This document shows positions 17,161-25,882 of a stretch of 64,000 bases of DNA, in pieces (the stretch's first letter is position 1; the number at the start of each line of letters is the position of its first letter). Where the stretch lies: NCBI RefSeq assembly GCF_013618625.1, contig NZ_JABRWO010000002.1, positions 434,001 to 498,000 of the forward strand, read 5' to 3'. The notes beneath the pieces are model-generated. The model searched no databases and was not told where the DNA came from. It saw only the letters and a list, made by a program, of their open reading frames with translations. The position numbers and the translations under genes were made by a program. The stretch is from Bremerella alba. Its GTDB lineage: Bacteria; Planctomycetota; Planctomycetia; Pirellulales; Pirellulaceae.

Positions 17161-17652
17161 TTTCTTGCCTTTTCCCTTAAGTATGCCCCAGTCGAAGGAC
17201 GTCTGCCATTACTGATGCGTATTATTGTCAGGTCTTTCGCGTGCAAATGGTATTCCTGTTTATACTTAGTTTCGATGTCGCAAACGCATCCAAGGATTCG
17301 CATGGTTGGCAATTCTTCCCAGGCTGCATGCCATACACATCATCGATTTGTTTTATGGTGTTTTTGTGGCCGTCCTAAGATGCCACGAGCGCGACGATGA
17401 TTTATTTTTCGCTTAAGATTTCCTTTGCCTTTTTGATTCGACCTTTGCTAAACTTCCCCAAAGAGGCCCACGGAAGATATCCTCCGTAGAATTGAAGTGA
17501 TTTGCGGGACAGGTTCGGAGGCATTCGTGATTCCACAGGGTTGGCAGTCTCAGACGGTGGCTGTCTTCCGGTGACTTCCTTTTCTCATCTAATCGTCACC
17601 CGGCTGAAGCTCGGATTCGGCTTGCCATGGGTGGTGTGGAGGAACGTGACCC
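17161..17652. other. Divergent intergenic region, no gene seen
   Basis: Between the P-type ATPase (minus) and a small plus-strand gene. Open frames here are antisense extensions or lack ribosome sites. It presumably holds the ATPase promoter; no metal-regulator operator was recognised. Confidence 0.5.
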
Positions 17653-18021
17653 ATGTTAAAGCGATTTGGATTTTTCGAGGAAAGCAGCCCCCGCGAGGCT
17701 CTACGAGACCTGCGGGAACTGCAAATGATGGGGCCTCTCGATGAAGAGGACCTGGTGCTGCAATACCTCAGCCAAGGCACCATGCTGTTCGAGGCCAATA
17801 GCGATGCTTACGACCGCCTGATGGACGATAGCGTCATGATCGGTCCGCCCGACGTCTTTAGCGACGGCGAGTGGTGCTGGTCAGCCGATGTGCTCTATTA
17901 CATCCGTAACTATCACATCGCAGTCGAGTCTCAGTTTTTCGATTGGATGCAGAAAAACCATTGGAAATGCCCCCGAATTGTCAGCGCCGAAGCGTTGGTC
18001 CAATCGAACTGGCAGACCTGA
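17653..18021 (+). CDS. Hypothetical small acidic protein
   Basis: Not recognised. The 122 residues are acidic and rich in Trp, Asp and Met, with no signal peptide or membrane segment. The N-terminal half (SPREALRDLRELQMMGPLDE) is helical; the middle contains DVFSDGEWCWSADVLYYIRN. ATG 17653 has a good GGAGG ribosome site ten bases upstream, which supports it as a real gene. It stands alone and converges with the DUF5989 gene, ending 12 bases from it. Size and composition would fit a small immunity- or regulator-type protein, but nothing in the sequence proves this. Confidence 0.65.
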   Translation: MLKRFGFFEESSPREALRDLRELQMMGPLDEEDLVLQYLSQGTMLFEANSDAYDRLMDDSVMIGPPDVFSDGEWCWSADVLYYIRNYHIAVESQFFDWMQKNHWKCPRIVSAEALVQSNWQT

Positions 18022-18032
18022 ACACGCCCCGT

Positions 18033-18251
18033 TTAAAACAAGGTGTAGACAAACGGCGCCAGCCCACTGCCTGCCAATAGGCCCACCACGCCGATGGCCA
18101 GCAGCGTTAGTATCATCGGGATGAGCCACCACTTTTTGTTCTCTTGCAGATAGAGCACAAACTCGCGCACGATACCCGGGTCGTTTCCCTCGGCCTGCGA
18201 GGCGAAATCTTTGTTGGAATCGTGATCGGTCGATTGCGGATCGTCGGTCAT
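18033..18251 (-). CDS. DUF5989 family small membrane protein
   Basis: A 72-residue protein with an acidic soluble head and one membrane helix (WWLIPMILTLLAIGVVGLLA). The core VREFVLYLQENKKWWLIP is the hallmark of DUF5989, a family regularly found next to carbamoyltransferase and SxtJ-type genes. It is the last gene of the operon running from the SGNH hydrolase and begins eight bases after the SxtJ-like gene ends. Function unknown; it may help anchor or assemble the partner enzymes at the membrane. Confidence 0.85.
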   Translation of the reverse strand: MTDDPQSTDHDSNKDFASQAEGNDPGIVREFVLYLQENKKWWLIPMILTLLAIGVVGLLAGSGLAPFVYTLF

Positions 18252-18259
18252 AGGGAGCT

Positions 18260-18670
18260 TTAAAACTGCTTGAAGTAACGATCGGTACCAGACGATTTGG
18301 TCGGTCGTTCGATCCAGAACGAAGCACGGTCGTCGTCCTTCAATTGTAGCGGATCATGCCCGAGAAGTCGCATGACGATCCCCACCGGCAGAAACACGCC
18401 GAAATAGGTCGACAGCAACAAAACATGACTAACCACGAAGGCAATCGGAAAGGTCACATACTGCCATCCGCGAATAATCGGCACCCGCGCCGCCGGGACG
18501 ACGTAGTAGACCACGCAGCCGACAACGGCCAACGCCGCCACCGCAATCGCCAAGGCCGGGCTGATTGCCCGGCATGCGGCTGCGACAATCAACAGTAAGA
18601 TTGACAGAGAGAGGCCAAACCAACGCTGCATCGACGCCGATGGCTTCGCTTTGATGTCGACAAGTACCAT
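18260..18670 (-). CDS. SxtJ-like membrane protein
   Basis: A 136-residue protein with three to four hydrophobic segments (FGLSLSILLLIVAAACRA; ALAIAVAALAVVGCVVYYVV; QYVTFPIAFVVSHVLLLSTY; GVFLPVGIVMRLL) and the conserved-looking tail SFWIERPT. This is the plan of the SxtJ family, membrane partners of carbamoyltransferases. Its ATG shares one base with the stop of the carbamoyltransferase, showing translational coupling. The role is unknown; the constant pairing suggests work in the same pathway, perhaps on a lipid- or membrane-linked substrate. Confidence 0.85.
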   Translation of the reverse strand: MVLVDIKAKPSASMQRWFGLSLSILLLIVAAACRAISPALAIAVAALAVVGCVVYYVVPAARVPIIRGWQYVTFPIAFVVSHVLLLSTYFGVFLPVGIVMRLLGHDPLQLKDDDRASFWIERPTKSSGTDRYFKQF

Positions 18671-20559
18671 TAGTCTGGCTCCAGGTTGGTGAGATACGTC
18701 TTGCTGTCGATGCGGGCCGCGTTAGGTTGCTGGTCGTGGTAGAAGATCCAGTTCCCCACCACCAACACGTCCATATGCGTTGCCAGAAAGCAGCGATAGG
18801 CGTCGGCTGCCGTGCCGACGATCGGTTCGCCACGGACGTTGAAGCTGGTATTAATCAACGCTGGACAGCCTGTCAGTTGGTGAAATGCGGAAAGCAGTTG
18901 ATGGAAACGAGGGTGCCGCTGGGCGGAAACGGTTTGCACCCGGGCCGAGTAATCGACGTGCGTGATGGCCGGCAGATCGCTGCGGACTTCACGTACACGC
19001 TCTCGCAGTTGGGGGTTTAACTGGTCGTCGGTAGGCTCGTCGGTGACGGTGATTCTGCGGCCCGGCTGCACGTCGTAGGTGAACAGCATGTAAGGACTGG
19101 CGAGTTCCTCAGGCGAGCGGAACCGATCGGGAAACACAAAGCACTCGGACGCATGCTCCTCCATGACACTCGGTGCGAAAGGACGAAACGACTCGCGAAA
19201 CTTGATCTTCAAGTTCATCGTCGTTTGCATCTCTCGATTGCGAGGATCACCCAGAATACTGCGTGAACCGAGTGCTCGGGGACCGAACTCCATACGGCCT
19301 TGGACCCAGCCGATGACGTTCCCGTCGTTGATCAGCTCGGCCACTTTGCGCATCAGTTGGACGTCGTCGGCAATCTTGGTCGCGACGGCGCCCGTGGCGA
19401 TCAAGCGTTCTACTTCTGCGTCATCGTCTACCGCCGGACCAAGCAGCGAGCCTTGCTGCTGATCGATCACGCCGGTCGTGCTGCTGACTTGTTGGACTTC
19501 ACGTTTACCGCCGAGCAGTTGATGCCAAATCAACAAGGCGACTCCTAGCGAACCACCGGCATCGCCTGCAGCCGGTTGAATCCAGATGCGTTTGAAGGGG
19601 CCTTCTCGCATCAGCCGACCATTGGCAACGCAGTTCAGCGCCACACCACCGGCCAGGCACAGGTTCTCTTCGCCGGTCTGCTGATGAACGTGCCGTGCCA
19701 TTCGCAAAACGACTTCCTCAGTAACGTGCTGTACGCTGGCCGCCAGGTCTAAGTCAATCTGTCGAATGGGCTCTTCGGCACCGCGAGGCGACGCCCCAAA
19801 GAGCGTGGCGAACCGCTGATTGGTCATTCGTAACGTATCGAGGAAGCCAAAGTACTTCATGTTCAGGCGGTAGCTTCCGTCGTCGCGCAATTGGATGAGA
19901 TGCTCGAGGATGGTGTCGGCATACTTCGGCGTTCCGTACGGAGCCAAGCCCATCAACTTGTATTCGCCTGAATTGACTCTGAAGCCGCAGAAGTACGTCA
20001 GTGCCGAGTAAAGCAGCCCCAACGAATGAGGAAACTTTAACTCGGCGCGAAGGTCGATCTTGTTTCCGTGGCCGACTCCCCAACTGGTGGTCGTCCATTC
20101 GCCTACGCCGTCGATGGTGAGAATGGCGGCACTCTCGAAGGGACTGGGAAAAAACGCGCTCGCGGCGTGCGATTCGTGGTGCTCGCTGAAGACGATTCGT
20201 TTTTGATACGCGCCACCCAACTGACGGCGAATCTCTCGTGGCAGATACAGCTTGGTCCGCAGCCACACCGGCATGGCGTTACAGAAACTGGCATACCCGC
20301 GCGGTGTACAGGCCAGGTAGGTCTCGAGCAACCGCTCGAACTTGAGGAGCGGCTTCTCGTAGTAGCCCACGTAATCGATCTCGTCGAGACCGATCCCGGC
20401 GTGCTCGAGACAGGCCTTCAAAGCAAGCTCAGGAAAGCCTGCATCGTGCTTACGACGACTGAAGCGTTCTTCGCTGGCGGCGGCGCGAATCTCGCCGTCT
20501 TTTACCAAGGCGACGGCCGAATCGTGATAGTAGGCCGAAATCCCGAGAATCCAGGTCAT
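18670..20559 (-). CDS. Carbamoyltransferase, NodU/CmcH/TobZ family
   Basis: Transfers a carbamoyl group from carbamoyl phosphate, through a carbamoyl-adenylate, to a hydroxyl of a sugar or small molecule. The 629 residues are normal for the family. The N-terminal Kae1-like domain opens ILGISAYYHDSAVALV and has the metal-binding HHESHAA motif (127-133) and TIDGVGEW; the C-terminal YrdC-like domain has GRMEFGPRALGSRSIL, the known binding signature, and ALINTSFNVRGEPIV. The gene overlaps the upstream SGNH hydrolase by four bases and the SxtJ-like gene by one. Substrate unknown; a surface glycan, lipid or secondary metabolite is likely. Confidence 0.93.
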   Translation of the reverse strand: MTWILGISAYYHDSAVALVKDGEIRAAASEERFSRRKHDAGFPELALKACLEHAGIGLDEIDYVGYYEKPLLKFERLLETYLACTPRGYASFCNAMPVWLRTKLYLPREIRRQLGGAYQKRIVFSEHHESHAASAFFPSPFESAAILTIDGVGEWTTTSWGVGHGNKIDLRAELKFPHSLGLLYSALTYFCGFRVNSGEYKLMGLAPYGTPKYADTILEHLIQLRDDGSYRLNMKYFGFLDTLRMTNQRFATLFGASPRGAEEPIRQIDLDLAASVQHVTEEVVLRMARHVHQQTGEENLCLAGGVALNCVANGRLMREGPFKRIWIQPAAGDAGGSLGVALLIWHQLLGGKREVQQVSSTTGVIDQQQGSLLGPAVDDDAEVERLIATGAVATKIADDVQLMRKVAELINDGNVIGWVQGRMEFGPRALGSRSILGDPRNREMQTTMNLKIKFRESFRPFAPSVMEEHASECFVFPDRFRSPEELASPYMLFTYDVQPGRRITVTDEPTDDQLNPQLRERVREVRSDLPAITHVDYSARVQTVSAQRHPRFHQLLSAFHQLTGCPALINTSFNVRGEPIVGTAADAYRCFLATHMDVLVVGNWIFYHDQQPNAARIDSKTYLTNLEPD

Positions 20560-21695
20560 GGCGCCTCAACTTGTACTGGTTCCGATGGATCGACCGCTTG
20601 TGGATCGTTCGAGGCTGCCTGACTTGCGTCGCACAGAAGTGGACTGAGCCCTTGAGCCCAGGTCTCGGCCACCAACTGATGGCCATGGGCCGTCAAGTGA
20701 ATGGCATCGCCGAGGACCTCTTCGCTGCACGGTACCGCAGCAGCCGTGTCCATCAAGGTTACCTCATTCTGCTCGGCCAGTTGTTGAATTTCGCGGTTTA
20801 GCCATCTACCCAGCTCTGTATTGTGGGCAACCTGCTCAGGCGTCTCTCCGAGGTACTTATCGAGCGAGTCGCACTGGCTGCCGGCTGCCATGACCTGGGT
20901 GGAAATCACCGGCACGGCTCCGCTATCGCGAATTGCCTGAATCATGGCCACCAGCTTCTCGCGAAACCGCGCTGCCGATTCGGGGACGACCTCGGTCGAA
21001 ACGGACGGGGGTGGGGCGAACTGAGGGTTAGGTGCTGGAAACAATCGATATCGAAACACCCCATATAAGGTGCTGTGAGCAAGCGTGCGTTCCAGCCAAC
21101 TAGGGGCCTGGGGAAGCGGTTGGTCCTGGGTCTCGGAGATCAAAAGGGGAATGTCATTCCATCCCAGGTACAGCACCACGATGTCTGGTTTGAGAGGCGC
21201 CACTTGCGTTTCAAACCGTCCAAGACACTGAGCCAATGTAAAACTGGGCACGCCAGCATTAATGACTTCCAGCGACACGTCGCAACCATCGTGCTTGAGC
21301 TGTCGTTCTAAGATCGCGACGAGTTGCCCACTGGCACTATCCTTGCCGGGTACCAGGTAACCGAACACGCTGGAACCGCCCATGACCGCAATCCGCCGGA
21401 TGCCAGGGCGTTTGTCGACCGAGATCTCAGGACCTCGAAAGCCAAGCGAATTGACATCGATATCGTAGGTCGAAGATTTCAGCTTCAGCCCCGGCCGCAA
21501 AGTACGACCGGTCGTTGAGTCAGGCACAAAAAACACGGCACCGGTCGCATAGCAATTAGGTGTCCAGCCGCGCATGCCGACATAAACACGTAAAGCCACC
21601 TCGCCGACGACCACACCCAACAGCGTGCCGAGCAAACAAGCAATCAGGCCGAACCAACGCCGACGTCGTTTACGCTTGATATTCGATTCTGACAT
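20556..21695 (-). CDS. SGNH/GDSL hydrolase family protein, membrane anchored
   Basis: A 379-residue protein with a basic start (KRKRRRRWFG) and one membrane helix (LIACLLGTLLGVVVGEVALR), then an SGNH domain. Block I is IAVMGGSSVFGYL with the nucleophile serine, block III is LYLGWNDIP with the oxyanion Asn, and block V is DAIHLTAHGH with the catalytic Asp and His. It should be an esterase or acetylhydrolase acting on the outer face of the membrane. It is the first gene of the operon with the carbamoyltransferase, SxtJ-like and DUF5989 genes, suggesting deacylation or acylation of the same substrate that gets carbamoylated. Confidence 0.88.
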   Translation of the reverse strand: MSESNIKRKRRRRWFGLIACLLGTLLGVVVGEVALRVYVGMRGWTPNCYATGAVFFVPDSTTGRTLRPGLKLKSSTYDIDVNSLGFRGPEISVDKRPGIRRIAVMGGSSVFGYLVPGKDSASGQLVAILERQLKHDGCDVSLEVINAGVPSFTLAQCLGRFETQVAPLKPDIVVLYLGWNDIPLLISETQDQPLPQAPSWLERTLAHSTLYGVFRYRLFPAPNPQFAPPPSVSTEVVPESAARFREKLVAMIQAIRDSGAVPVISTQVMAAGSQCDSLDKYLGETPEQVAHNTELGRWLNREIQQLAEQNEVTLMDTAAAVPCSEEVLGDAIHLTAHGHQLVAETWAQGLSPLLCDASQAASNDPQAVDPSEPVQVEAP

Positions 21696-22254
21696 ACTAA
21701 GAGCTACTGAAGAGAGCCAATGCCGCCTTACTTGGGGCGAATCTGGTTATTTTAGCGCTAATGGTCAGGACGCTCAACTACAACGTCCGGGTCGCGCTGC
21801 TATGTGACGAATTGATTAAATGCGTCCGAAAGAACACCGGAACCGGCCGGTTCCTCAACTTTCATCTCCCCAATTGATCAAAGATTCACCATAATGGTGA
21901 TCAGCGTCTGGTCGCTTTTTTTGTGAACGAATAAAGCGTCACGAAATTTCTGGAAGAAAGCGTTTTCCGTTAATGTTAATTCATTCTCCCTTATCTTTGC
22001 TCATTTTCTAGGCATGTTAAGCGATTGCGGAACGGTTTTCCGACCATGCCAATTCGATATAACAACCACGAAGACAAAGACTTACGACCCTATCGAACGA
22101 ACACCTGAGACCATTTTGGCACAGCAAATGCATTCTCGCTGCCTGTCCCTTTGGGAGGATCCAGGCAACACTTCAATTCGTCGAGACACGACGACCTCTC
22201 CTCCCTGGCGGTTTAATCTGGCCCCACTAGATTTCTCATTAGGAGAACAATAAC
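21696..22254. other. Divergent intergenic region upstream of the ATP-grasp gene
   Basis: No convincing gene. It holds a perfect 16-base palindrome GGAACCGGCCGGTTCC (21839-21854) and a small inverted repeat TCACCAT/ATGGTGA near 21886-21899, both candidate regulator sites or hairpins. The frame from 22014 to 22253 lacks a ribosome site and reads like non-coding DNA. Promoters for both neighbouring operons should be here. Confidence 0.5.
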
Positions 22255-23721
22255 GTGCAAGGGCAATCACAGACGCAAACGTTATCCGAGCCCAATCTCG
22301 TCGCCGACTACGATGTTGGTGAATTCTACGACGAAATGTTTTCTCCTGGCGGTTCTCCTCGCACCAACTGCCAGCTCCTCTATAAGCACATTCAAGAGCT
22401 AACTTCCAACGACCTTCGCAAGCGCAAGACAGCCGCCGAGCGATCGATGATTCGCTTGGGCATTACGTTTAACGTCTACGGCGAGCAGGAAGGGACCGAA
22501 CGCATCATTCCGTTCGATATTCTTCCTCGCATCATCCAAGGCGAGCAATGGACGTGGATGTCGAAAGGACTGAAGCAGCGCATCATCGCGTTGAATATGT
22601 TCATCGACGACATCTACAACGATCAGAAGATCCTCAAAGACGGCATCATTCCGGAACACGTAGTCAAATCGGCCGACAGTTTCCGGCCGCAATGCGTGGG
22701 CCTGAAGCCGCCCAATGGTATCTGGTGTCACATCACCGGTACCGACTTGGTCCGCGACGCGGATGGCGAGTTCTACGTGCTTGAAGACAACCTCCGTTGT
22801 CCTTCTGGCGTCTCGTATGTGCTGCAGAATCGGCAGCTGATGAAGCAGACATTCCCTGGCCTGTTCGAGGCTCAGTTTGTCCGCCCGGTCGACGATTACT
22901 GCAGCCAACTGCTAGACGCGCTCAACTCGCTAGCGCCAGACACCGTAGAAAATCCGGTCGTCGCTGTGCTTTCTCCAGGCATCTACAATTCGGCTTACTT
23001 CGAGCACTCGTTCCTCGCCCAGCAGATGGGGGTTGACTTGGTGGAGGGCCGAGACCTGGTCGTTCGCGATCAACGCGTCTATGCACGCACGACCAAAGGC
23101 TTGAAAACGGTCGACGTTATTTATCGCCGCATCGACGATGACTTCATCGACCCACACGTCTTCCGCAAGGATTCGATGCTGGGCGTTCCGGGGATTATGG
23201 ACGCGTTCCGGGCCGGCAACGTCGCGCTTGCCAACGCCCCCGGCACAGGCATCGCCGACGACAAGGTGATTTACGCCTACGTTCCGGACATGATCAAGTA
23301 TTACCTGGGCGAAGACGCGATTCTGCCGAACGTGCCCACGTACGTTTGTTGGGACGAAGCTCAGCGTGACCATGTCATCAAGAACATTGCCGACATGGTG
23401 GTCAAACCGGCCAACGAATCAGGCGGCTACGGCATGCTGATCGGTCCGCGAGCGACCAAAGAAGAACATCAAAAGTTCGTCTCGCTGATCAAAGCCAATC
23501 CGCGAAATTACATCGCACAGCCGACCCTCTCTCTATCTCGGGCACCTGTCATTATTGACGACCATTTAGAGGGGAGGCACGTCGATCTGCGACCGTTTAT
23601 CATTTATGGACGAGACATCTATGTGTTGCCCGGCGGACTGACTCGTGTGGCCCTGCGTAAGGGTTCGCTTGTGGTCAACTCGTCGCAAGGCGGTGGCAGT
23701 AAAGACACCTGGGTTGTGTAG
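22255..23721 (+). CDS. Circularly permuted ATP-grasp protein (type 2, COG2308)
   Basis: A predicted ATP-dependent carboxylate-amine ligase, 488 residues, of the circularly permuted ATP-grasp family. Likely ATP/metal residues are intact: Glu177-Asp178-Asn179 in [19 protein letters not shown], Lys384 with the glycine loop SGGYG (389-393) in [14 protein letters not shown], and the [10 protein letters not shown] strand near 440. GTG 22255 follows GGAGAA seven bases upstream. The alpha-E gene follows after 17 bases. The family is predicted (Iyer, Aravind and colleagues, 2009) to make peptides or modify proteins with amide bonds; the product is unknown. It is the orthodox copy; a diverged, alpha-E-fused paralogue lies at 25883. 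Confidence 0.93.
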   Translation: MQGQSQTQTLSEPNLVADYDVGEFYDEMFSPGGSPRTNCQLLYKHIQELTSNDLRKRKTAAERSMIRLGITFNVYGEQEGTERIIPFDILPRIIQGEQWTWMSKGLKQRIIALNMFIDDIYNDQKILKDGIIPEHVVKSADSFRPQCVGLKPPNGIWCHITGTDLVRDADGEFYVLEDNLRCPSGVSYVLQNRQLMKQTFPGLFEAQFVRPVDDYCSQLLDALNSLAPDTVENPVVAVLSPGIYNSAYFEHSFLAQQMGVDLVEGRDLVVRDQRVYARTTKGLKTVDVIYRRIDDDFIDPHVFRKDSMLGVPGIMDAFRAGNVALANAPGTGIADDKVIYAYVPDMIKYYLGEDAILPNVPTYVCWDEAQRDHVIKNIADMVVKPANESGGYGMLIGPRATKEEHQKFVSLIKANPRNYIAQPTLSLSRAPVIIDDHLEGRHVDLRPFIIYGRDIYVLPGGLTRVALRKGSLVVNSSQGGGSKDTWVV

Positions 23722-23738
23722 GGATTGAAAGGTTCTTC

Positions 23739-24689
23739 ATGTTAAGTCGCGTAGCCGACTCCATCTATTGGACCAGCCGTTATATCGAACGTGCTGAGGC
23801 GGTGGCCCGTTTCATCGCGGTGAACTTAAACATCAGCATGGATCTGTCGACGGCAGGCAACCAGCAGTGGAAGCCCCTGGTCACAACCACCGGCGATGAT
23901 GAAGCGTTCACCGAGATTTATGGTGCTGCCACCAAGAGAAACGTTATCGAGTTCCTGACGTTCGATCGGAGCAACCCGAACTCGATTCTTTCCTGCTTGA
24001 TCAACGCCCGCGAAAATGCCCGCAGCATCCGCGAGCGGATCTCGGCCGAAATGTGGGAGCACATCAACCGCTTCTACTTGATGGTGAAAGACGTCGGGGA
24101 CGCCGAAGGCATTTTAGATGACCTGCCCGACTTTTACGAAGCCGTGCGAAACTCGGGGCAGCAGTTTGTCGGCGTGACCGATGCCACCATGACCCACGGC
24201 GAAGGATGGCATTTCTGCCAGTTGGGTCGCTTCCTCGAGCGGGCCGACAAGATGTCACGCATTTTGGACGTGAAGTATTACATTCTGCTGCCCAGTCCGC
24301 AGCATGTGGGAAGTGCGTTCGACGACTTGCAGTGGGGTGCTCTACTCCGCTCGGCGAGTGCCTACGAAATGTATCGCCAACGTTTCGGCCGGATTGTGCC
24401 GCAGAACGTGGTCGACTTTATTATGCTCGATAAAGAATTTCCGCGGGCCGTCCTGCACTGTCTCACCCGAGCCAACGAATCGCTCCACGCGATCACCGGC
24501 AGCGACATCGAAGGATTCACCAACCTGCCGGAACAACGTCTCGGCCAATTGCGTGCAGAGTTTGCTTTCACCAGTGCAACCGACATCATCTCCCGCGGCT
24601 TGCACGAGTTCATCGACGACTTCCAACAACGAATGAATCTCGTCGGCGAATCGATCGGAACGACCTTCTTCAGCCTACAAACGGCCTAA
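23739..24689 (+). CDS. Alpha-E domain protein (COG2307)
   Basis: An all-helical protein of 316 residues, the normal length. The start MLSRVADSIYWTSRYIERAE is the family signature (R..LYW..RY.ERAE). Later family blocks are GEGWHFCQLGRFLERADKM and LDKEFPRAVLHCL. The Glu-rich helices gave the domain its name; it nearly always pairs with the COG2308 ATP-grasp, of which it is thought to be a partner subunit. ATG 23739 has an AAAGG ribosome site and lies 17 bases after the ATP-grasp gene. The last 91 bases are duplicated about 200 bases downstream within the repeat element at 24692. Confidence 0.92.
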   Translation: MLSRVADSIYWTSRYIERAEAVARFIAVNLNISMDLSTAGNQQWKPLVTTTGDDEAFTEIYGAATKRNVIEFLTFDRSNPNSILSCLINARENARSIRERISAEMWEHINRFYLMVKDVGDAEGILDDLPDFYEAVRNSGQQFVGVTDATMTHGEGWHFCQLGRFLERADKMSRILDVKYYILLPSPQHVGSAFDDLQWGALLRSASAYEMYRQRFGRIVPQNVVDFIMLDKEFPRAVLHCLTRANESLHAITGSDIEGFTNLPEQRLGQLRAEFAFTSATDIISRGLHEFIDDFQQRMNLVGESIGTTFFSLQTA

Positions 24690-24691
24690 GC

Positions 24692-24927
24692 GGGTGGCCC
24701 AGAGTTTCATCTCTGGGGCGGCAAAGCCGACAAGCGGCTAGTGCAAGAACGCAACTCACTGGCTAAGTGGCCACAGGGTTCAATCCGGCTCCACGAGTCG
24801 CTTGTAGCCTGCGACTTGCACGACTTCCAACAACGAATGAATCTCGCCAGCGAATCGATCGGAACGACCTTCTTCAGCCTACAAACGGCCTAAACGGCTG
24901 ACCCAGAGTTTAATCTCTGGGCCACCC
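24692..24927. repeat. Inverted-repeat element A, copy 2, carrying a duplicated gene end
   Basis: Same family as the element at 10039: left end GGGTGGCCCAGAG (24692-24704), right end CTCTGGGCCACCC (24915-24927), inner arms ACAAGCGGCTAGTG and CACGAGTCGCTTGT. It is 236 instead of 150 bases because it contains a second copy of the alpha-E gene's 3' end. It too sits between convergent gene ends. Confidence 0.85.
24815..24893 (+). pseudogene. Duplicated 3' end of the alpha-E gene
   Basis: Repeats the end of the alpha-E gene (24599-24689), from CTTGCACGA through the stop codon, with a 12-base deletion and two or three substitutions. The bases after the stop, up to CCCAGAGTTT, are also similar to those after the original stop, so the copied unit included part of element A. 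It has no start and cannot be expressed as a protein. Confidence 0.85.
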
Positions 24928-24931
24928 TTTG

Positions 24932-25861
24932 TTATTTGTTGGGGCTTCGTTGCTGCGGGGTGTTGGGAGAGGCAGATGGTTGGCCGTTTGTTTTGGCATC
25001 TAATGGCATCACGTCGACGCCGACCTGCATGGTTCGTGTGCCGCCTCCCATGACGACTCCTTGGATGGGCGAGACATCTTCAAAGTCTCTTCCGTGTGCC
25101 AGGGTGATATGGTCGGTACCGACGATCACATTGTTGGTCGGATCGAAGTCGACCCAGCCGAGTTCCGTTCCGCAGAACACCGAGAACCAGGCATGCGAAG
25201 CATCGGCTCCGACCAGTCGTGGTTTGCCTGGGGGCGGTTCGGTTCGCAGGTATCCGCTGACATAACGGGCCGGCAGGCCAAGGGCTCTTAGGGCCCCGGT
25301 TCCTACGTGGGCGAAGTCTTGGCAAACACCGTGACGTTGACGAACGACTTCCTCGAGCGGCGTAGTGATACTCGTCGCGCGAGAGTCGTATTTGTAGTCC
25401 GCATAGATTCGGGCCGTTAGTTCTTTGGCCGCTTCGACAATGGGACGATTGCGTGTGAAAGCCGCTTTTCCGTATTCCAGCAAAATTGGTAGCAGGCGAA
25501 TGTGCCGCGAAGGAAAAAGGAACTGGCGAACCTCCAGGGGAAATTCTCGACTCTTGGCGAGCGCGGCCAGTTCTTCCCAATCGGGAGAAACGGTGATTGT
25601 CGCAGGGGTCTTTACGGTAACACGGCTCGTCGCGGTGATGGTCATTCGGCCGTGCGGTTCGCTCAACGCAAAGTAGTGCACCTGGTTGCCGAAGTAATCG
25701 GTACGCGACACCACCGATCTCGGCTTGGGTTCGACCGTCAGAGCGAAGTCTTCTACGCTTTGGCGAAGCGTTGTCGGAACGCGCAAGTGCAATAAATTAT
25801 GCGCTACCGATGCTGGGTCGGAGTACGTGTAGGCCGTCTTGTGTTCCACTTGATAACGCAC
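24932..25861 (-). CDS. Transglutaminase-like cysteine peptidase family protein
   Basis: A 309-residue protein: bacterial transglutaminase N-terminal beta domain (1-85; YQVEHKTAYTYSDPAS), then the transglutaminase core with the triad Cys180 (HGVCQDFAHV), His223 (ASHAWFSVF) and Asp240 (GWVDFDPTN), and the usual tail GRDFEDVSPIQGVVMGGG. Members of this group act as peptidases or amidases more often than as crosslinkers. It is the last gene of the three-gene minus-strand operon, 21 bases after the ATP-grasp/alpha-E fusion, and probably processes or transfers the peptide made by the ligases. The start is GTG 25861, without a strong ribosome site. Confidence 0.92.
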   Translation of the reverse strand: MRYQVEHKTAYTYSDPASVAHNLLHLRVPTTLRQSVEDFALTVEPKPRSVVSRTDYFGNQVHYFALSEPHGRMTITATSRVTVKTPATITVSPDWEELAALAKSREFPLEVRQFLFPSRHIRLLPILLEYGKAAFTRNRPIVEAAKELTARIYADYKYDSRATSITTPLEEVVRQRHGVCQDFAHVGTGALRALGLPARYVSGYLRTEPPPGKPRLVGADASHAWFSVFCGTELGWVDFDPTNNVIVGTDHITLAHGRDFEDVSPIQGVVMGGGTRTMQVGVDVMPLDAKTNGQPSASPNTPQQRSPNK

Positions 25862-25882
25862 GGGTGGTCAACGCTTTTTCGA

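Noticed and set aside
22014-22253. Frame of 79 residues directly before the ATP-grasp gene
   Set aside because: No ribosome site, mixed composition, and it ends just before the GTG start; better read as leader.
23826-24062. Minus-strand frames inside the alpha-E gene
   Set aside because: Antisense to a well-recognised gene and without family pattern.
25731-25760. tRNA T-loop-like GGTTCGA sequences
   Set aside because: Isolated matches within coding sequence; no cloverleaf could be built around them.
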